NCBI GenBank assembly: GCA_938049325.1
Contig: CALICC010000200.1
Span: 1-8,866, forward strand
Length of the DNA stretch: 8,866 nt
Direction of reading: 5' to 3'
Source of the DNA: an uncultured Ilumatobacter sp.
Lineage (GTDB): Bacteria > Actinomycetota > Acidimicrobiia > Acidimicrobiales > Ilumatobacteraceae
Positions 6,649 to 8,866 of this stretch are shown one piece after another. Below the pieces are notes generated by a model. The model saw nothing but the letters and a program-made list of their open reading frames with translations. It made no database searches and was not told the DNA's origin. Position numbers and translations under genes: made by a program. Each line of letters begins with the position of its first letter. Positions within the stretch are counted from its first letter, which is position 1.

Positions 6649-6678
6649 CGTACCGAGCGTCGCCTGCGGTTCATTTCC
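6649..6678 (-). promoter_or_regulatory. Weak candidate ECF-type promoter for the sigma 2 operon
   Basis: On the minus strand GGAAAT (6678-6673) is followed after 18 nt by GGTACG (6654-6649). This loosely resembles the GGAAT-N18-GTT pattern of SigR/SigH-type ECF promoters and lies 33 bp upstream of the ATG, inside the 77-bp intergenic gap. Such an arrangement would allow autoregulation. The match is imperfect and could be chance. Confidence 0.2.
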
Positions 6679-6692
6679 GATTCAGGCACTCG

Positions 6693-8192
6693 TCACTGGT
6701 TGACCCAGATCTCTTCGAGACCGTTCAGTTCCAGGCATTCTGTGACGCGGGCGAGCGCCTCTGGGTCCGTGACGAAGAACTCGAGACCGTCGACCGATCT
6801 GCCTCCGCCACCCAATACGACCCGGTCGCCGACTCGCACTCTTGTGCGTTCGGGGTCGTCAAGGAAGACCGTCTGATCGGCTTCTCTCCAGGTGGTGCCG
6901 GACCGCCAGATGATGACTGCTCGTGAGGCCGCGCCGACGCCACCGCCTGGCGACTCGAGGAGCAAGCATCCGTTCTCGAGGAGCAGGTTTCCCTGCGCGA
7001 GCGCTTCTTCGGCGTCGTTGTTCGACCGCCCGAGAATGACCGGACCATCGAGTCCACCCGTCCACCGTGCAGTGTCGTGGAGGTCGACGTCAGCGACGTC
7101 GCCTGTGGATGACTCGTCGAGCCCGAGCACGATGCGTAGCTCGGCCACGTCGTCACACGTCGACTCGTGGGGGAGCAGCGGACGACGGGTGATGAAGCGT
7201 CCGTCGATGACCAACGTGTGGCGTCGGTCGGCCTCGCCGAGTGGCCAGTCGTCGTCCTCGACGATCGTGCACAACGACTCAGCGCCGATCGGTTGCCATG
7301 GCAGCTGGTCGAGGTCGGGGCCGGTCCACGGTGCGTCTGAGTCACGCTCGGCTTCGAACTTGAGCGGAGACGAGACGATCGCCCACTGGTCGAGCGGGAC
7401 CGTGCCGCCACCGCGGTCAACGGCGTCGTTGAGCTGCTCGAAGAGTGGAAGAAACTGTTGCAAGAGCTCCGTATAACCGATGCGGCCGGGAACGCTGCTG
7501 TCTCCATCTCGACCGACTTCGCTGAGTTGTTCGACGACCCGCGCCGTGAATTCGCCGTCCGAGTGCGAGACGAAGAAGAAGTCGCCCCCGTCCGTCACGG
7601 AATACGTTGTCGGGAGTGGAACGATGGGCTGCAAGCCGCCTCCCGTCAAGCGAAGATCGCTCGCGATTGTCATCAGATCCACCAGTGCATCTTCAGACAA
7701 TTCGAGTTCGTAGGCCCACGAGGTGCTGCCCGGACTCCCGTCGATCCGAAACGCGAGGACTTCGCCGCTGGGGTAGACGTAGAACTGCGCGTGGTCAAGC
7801 GGTCGAAAGAACTGGACGGGGCCCTTGCTCCAGAACCCCATGGTCAGGATCGGCCGTGGGTCGTCGGGGTCGATCACGATCGGGGTGACACCTCGGACCG
7901 TGGACGGCGTGGCGGTGCTCGGCGCGACCGTCGCCGAAGTCGCCGAAGTCGCCGAAGTGGGCGAGGTGGTGGGGGTGTTGATGTTCTGGCCACGGTCTCG
8001 CTGCGCAAGGGCGATCACTCCACCGACGACCAACACAACCACCGCAGCACCAAGCGCAAGGGCGGACCACTTGCGCGAGTGCCCCGGCTGCTTTGTCAGC
8101 ACCGACTCGGCATTAAGCGCGCGATCGTTGATCGCTGTTTCGAGAGTGGAGCGATAGGCGGCAAGCCGCTCGTCGAGATTCTCTTCCGTCAT
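6693..8192 (-). CDS. Single-pass membrane protein with large extracytoplasmic domain; candidate unconventional anti-sigma/sensor
   Basis: This 499-aa protein begins with a ~41-residue charged cytoplasmic segment (MTEENLDERLAAYRSTLETA...), then one transmembrane helix (~42-63, rich in Val/Ala/Leu), then a Thr/Ser/Pro-rich linker (~73-99), then a ~400-residue outside domain. It therefore has N-in, C-out topology without a cleavable signal. The outside part has four cysteines (C308, C346, C409, C486) that could form disulfides. Near the end, GCLLLES...AVIIWRSGTTW...VRVGDRVVLGGGG (~408-464) resembles a beta-rich module I recall from uncharacterised actinobacterial exported proteins; I cannot name it. 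The ATG at 8192 overlaps the sigma 1 stop (ATGA), and a strong Shine-Dalgarno GGAGAGG lies 8 nt upstream (8207-8201). That position, directly after an ECF sigma gene, is the usual anti-sigma slot, but no zinc-finger HxxxCxxC motif is present. The role is inferred. Confidence 0.85.
   Translation of the reverse strand: MTEENLDERLAAYRSTLETAINDRALNAESVLTKQPGHSRKWSALALGAAVVVLVVGGVIALAQRDRGQNINTPTTSPTSATSATSATVAPSTATPSTVRGVTPIVIDPDDPRPILTMGFWSKGPVQFFRPLDHAQFYVYPSGEVLAFRIDGSPGSTSWAYELELSEDALVDLMTIASDLRLTGGGLQPIVPLPTTYSVTDGGDFFFVSHSDGEFTARVVEQLSEVGRDGDSSVPGRIGYTELLQQFLPLFEQLNDAVDRGGGTVPLDQWAIVSSPLKFEAERDSDAPWTGPDLDQLPWQPIGAESLCTIVEDDDWPLGEADRRHTLVIDGRFITRRPLLPHESTCDDVAELRIVLGLDESSTGDVADVDLHDTARWTGGLDGPVILGRSNNDAEEALAQGNLLLENGCLLLESPGGGVGAASRAVIIWRSGTTWREADQTVFLDDPERTRVRVGDRVVLGGGGRSVDGLEFFVTDPEALARVTECLELNGLEEIWVNQ
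7931..7957. repeat. Three perfect tandem copies of a 9-bp unit in the Thr/Ser linker
   Basis: The unit TCGCCGAAG is repeated exactly three times in tandem (7931-7939, 7940-7948, 7949-7957). It lies within the membrane-protein gene and keeps frame, encoding the S-A-T repeats of the linker (TSATSATSAT, ~79-88) just outside the membrane. Copy-number change would alter linker length by 3 residues without a frameshift. Confidence 0.9.
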
Positions 8193-8686
8193 GTTGGTCG
8201 CCTCTCCGAATCTGGGACAGAGAGTGCGGTGCGCAGGGCGGTCAGGCCGCGATGAACGTGATTTCGTACCGACGTCACCGGCAGGCCGAGAGCGTCAGCC
8301 GTTTGCTGATAACTCCAGTCGAAGACCTTGACCATCACGACGCAGGCTCGTTGTTCGGGGCTGATCTGGGCGAGAGCACGGTGGAGCCCGGGGTCAATCG
8401 TGGCGTCTTGGTTGCGGTGCTCGGGCGGCAGCTCGACCTTGCGTTCCCAACGGCGGTGCCGACGCGCTGCAGTTTGGCCGACGCGAAAGAGATAGCCCGT
8501 CGGATTGTCCATCTTTCGGACCCGCGCCCAGTTTCGCCACGCATACTCGATCGCATCGTTCGCCACGTCGTTCCCGATGTCGATGCCGAAGTATGCGATG
8601 AGCACGCGGCGGAGGCGTGCGCAGTCCGTCGCAACGAATCGCTCGAAGTCATCGGCGCCACCGTTCTGCTTGTCGTGGTTGAACAT
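8189..8686 (-). CDS. ECF-type RNA polymerase sigma factor (sigma 1 of the window)
   Basis: This 165-aa protein, counted from the ATG at 8686, has sigma2 at ~13-80 with the signature segment DVANDAIEYAWRNWARV (40-56) and NPTGYLFRVGQTAARRHRR (61-79). Sigma4 covers ~100-155, with ISPEQRACVVMVKVFDWSYQ and the helix-turn-helix QQTADALGLPVTSVRNHVHRG (127-147). It is a minimal ECF factor with a short linker and no C-terminal extension. I chose the ATG at 8686 because AGGTGG lies 5 nt before it; in-frame GTG codons at 8695 and 8692 overlap that ribosome site and are less likely. Its stop overlaps the start of the membrane protein by 4 nt, which marks that protein as its probable partner. It should redirect RNA polymerase to a stress regulon, probably including its own operon. 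Confidence 0.93.
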   Translation of the reverse strand: MFNHDKQNGGADDFERFVATDCARLRRVLIAYFGIDIGNDVANDAIEYAWRNWARVRKMDNPTGYLFRVGQTAARRHRRWERKVELPPEHRNQDATIDPGLHRALAQISPEQRACVVMVKVFDWSYQQTADALGLPVTSVRNHVHRGLTALRTALSVPDSERRPT

Positions 8687-8691
8687 CTTCA

Positions 8692-8697
8692 CCACCT
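8692..8697 (-). promoter_or_regulatory. Ribosome binding site AGGTGG deciding the sigma 1 start
   Basis: On the minus strand AGGTGG (8697-8692) is followed by TGAAG and then ATG at 8686, a 5-nt spacing. The two upstream GTG codons at 8695 and 8692 lie within or against this site, so the ATG is preferred as the translation start. Confidence 0.6.
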
Positions 8698-8701
8698 AAA
8701 G

Positions 8702-8730
8702 CGCTGACAGAGCTGATCTGTTTCACAGCG
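8702..8730 (-). promoter_or_regulatory. Bulged hairpin between the amidase and sigma 1 genes
   Basis: CGCTG-ACAGA (8702-8711) can pair with TCTGT and CAGCG (8717-8721 and 8726-8730) around a GCTGA loop, leaving a 4-nt bulge (TTCA) on one side. On the minus strand the stem is followed by CTTT and then the Shine-Dalgarno sequence of sigma 1. It could be a weak terminator for the amidase gene, since the T-run is only three long, or a structure or operator controlling sigma 1. The rest of the ~60-bp gap shows no clear promoter. Confidence 0.35.
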
Positions 8731-8758
8731 ATTGCGATGTGCTCGCGTTCGCTGCTCG

Positions 8759-8866
8759 TCAGTCGAACACGGGGATCGTGAACGCTCCGGCGCGTTCGAG
8801 TTGGGCGCCGACCTGGATGAGGACGTCTTCGCGGCCGTAGGCGGCGGCGAGTTGCACGCCGACCGG
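8759..8866 (-). CDS. C-terminal end of an amidase-signature-family hydrolase (partial at window edge)
   Basis: The last 35 codons of a minus-strand gene end at TGA 8761-8759. The peptide PVGVQLAAAYGREDVLIQVG followed by AQLERAG matches the highly recognisable C-terminal segment of amidase-signature enzymes (GatA, aryl acylamidases, urea amidolyase relatives), usually LPVGVQLVAP-GREDLLL-LAAQLE. The short tail AFTIPVFD ends the protein. The Ser-Ser-Lys catalytic triad lies outside the window, so the substrate is unknown. A Glu-tRNA amidotransferase subunit cannot be excluded, but a free-standing amidase is more likely. It lies ~70 bp upstream of sigma 1 in the same orientation and may share transcription with it. 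Confidence 0.85.
   Translation of the reverse strand, partial: PVGVQLAAAYGREDVLIQVGAQLERAGAFTIPVFD

Noticed and set aside
7458..8255. 265-codon plus-strand open frame opposite the membrane protein and sigma 1
   Set aside because: Low-complexity Arg/Gly-rich translation that spans two coupled minus-strand genes; no motif.
8724..8729. TGAAAC-like ECF -35 on the minus strand upstream of sigma 1
   Set aside because: A suitable -10 would fall on or against the ribosome site, leaving no room for a transcript start.
1..8866. tRNA/rRNA genes, CRISPR arrays, insertion-sequence ends
   Set aside because: Looked for CCA-ended cloverleaf-like segments, regularly spaced repeats and transposase motifs by eye; none seen.

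Overview
The window looks like chromosomal DNA of a high-GC actinobacterium. The supports are strongly GC-biased third codon positions, a DUF222/HNH endonuclease gene of the actinobacterial type (the mycobacterial 13E12 relatives), an exact mycobacterial-type LexA box, an HxlR regulator, and several starts without a Shine-Dalgarno sequence. The style fits an Acidimicrobiia/Ilumatobacter-like organism, but that is inference; no rRNA or marker gene is present. I found no tRNA, CRISPR array or insertion sequence.

Plus-strand half (1-4451). A possible gene end lies at the left edge. A perfect 50-bp palindrome (90-139) follows. Its core is an exact TCGAAC-N4-GTTCGA SOS box, and it also contains a -10-like TATACT and the ATG of a 487-aa DUF222/HNH nuclease gene. 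Next, behind its own TTGACA promoter, comes a 788-aa molybdopterin/[4Fe-4S] oxidoreductase of the formate dehydrogenase/assimilatory nitrate reductase superfamily. An HxlR-type winged-helix regulator starts 2 nt after its stop.

Minus-strand half (8866-4467). From right to left: the last 35 codons of an amidase-signature enzyme; a ~60-nt gap with a bulged hairpin; ECF sigma factor 1; a 499-aa single-pass membrane protein; ECF sigma factor 2 after a 77-nt gap; a six-helix ABC-2-type permease; and an ABC ATPase. Each module is joined by 4-nt ATGA overlaps (sigma1/membrane protein; sigma2/permease; permease/ATPase). The five genes could be one transcription unit or two adjacent ECF modules. In module 1 the large membrane protein sits where an anti-sigma is expected. 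In module 2 a sigma factor is coupled directly to an exporter with no separate anti-sigma gene. The two halves converge with 15 bp between stops.

Most notable are the palindromic LexA-box/start-codon element, which suggests damage-induced, leaderless, possibly divergent expression of the nuclease, and the paired ECF modules with non-standard candidate anti-sigma partners. Functions come from motifs read by eye; no database search was run.
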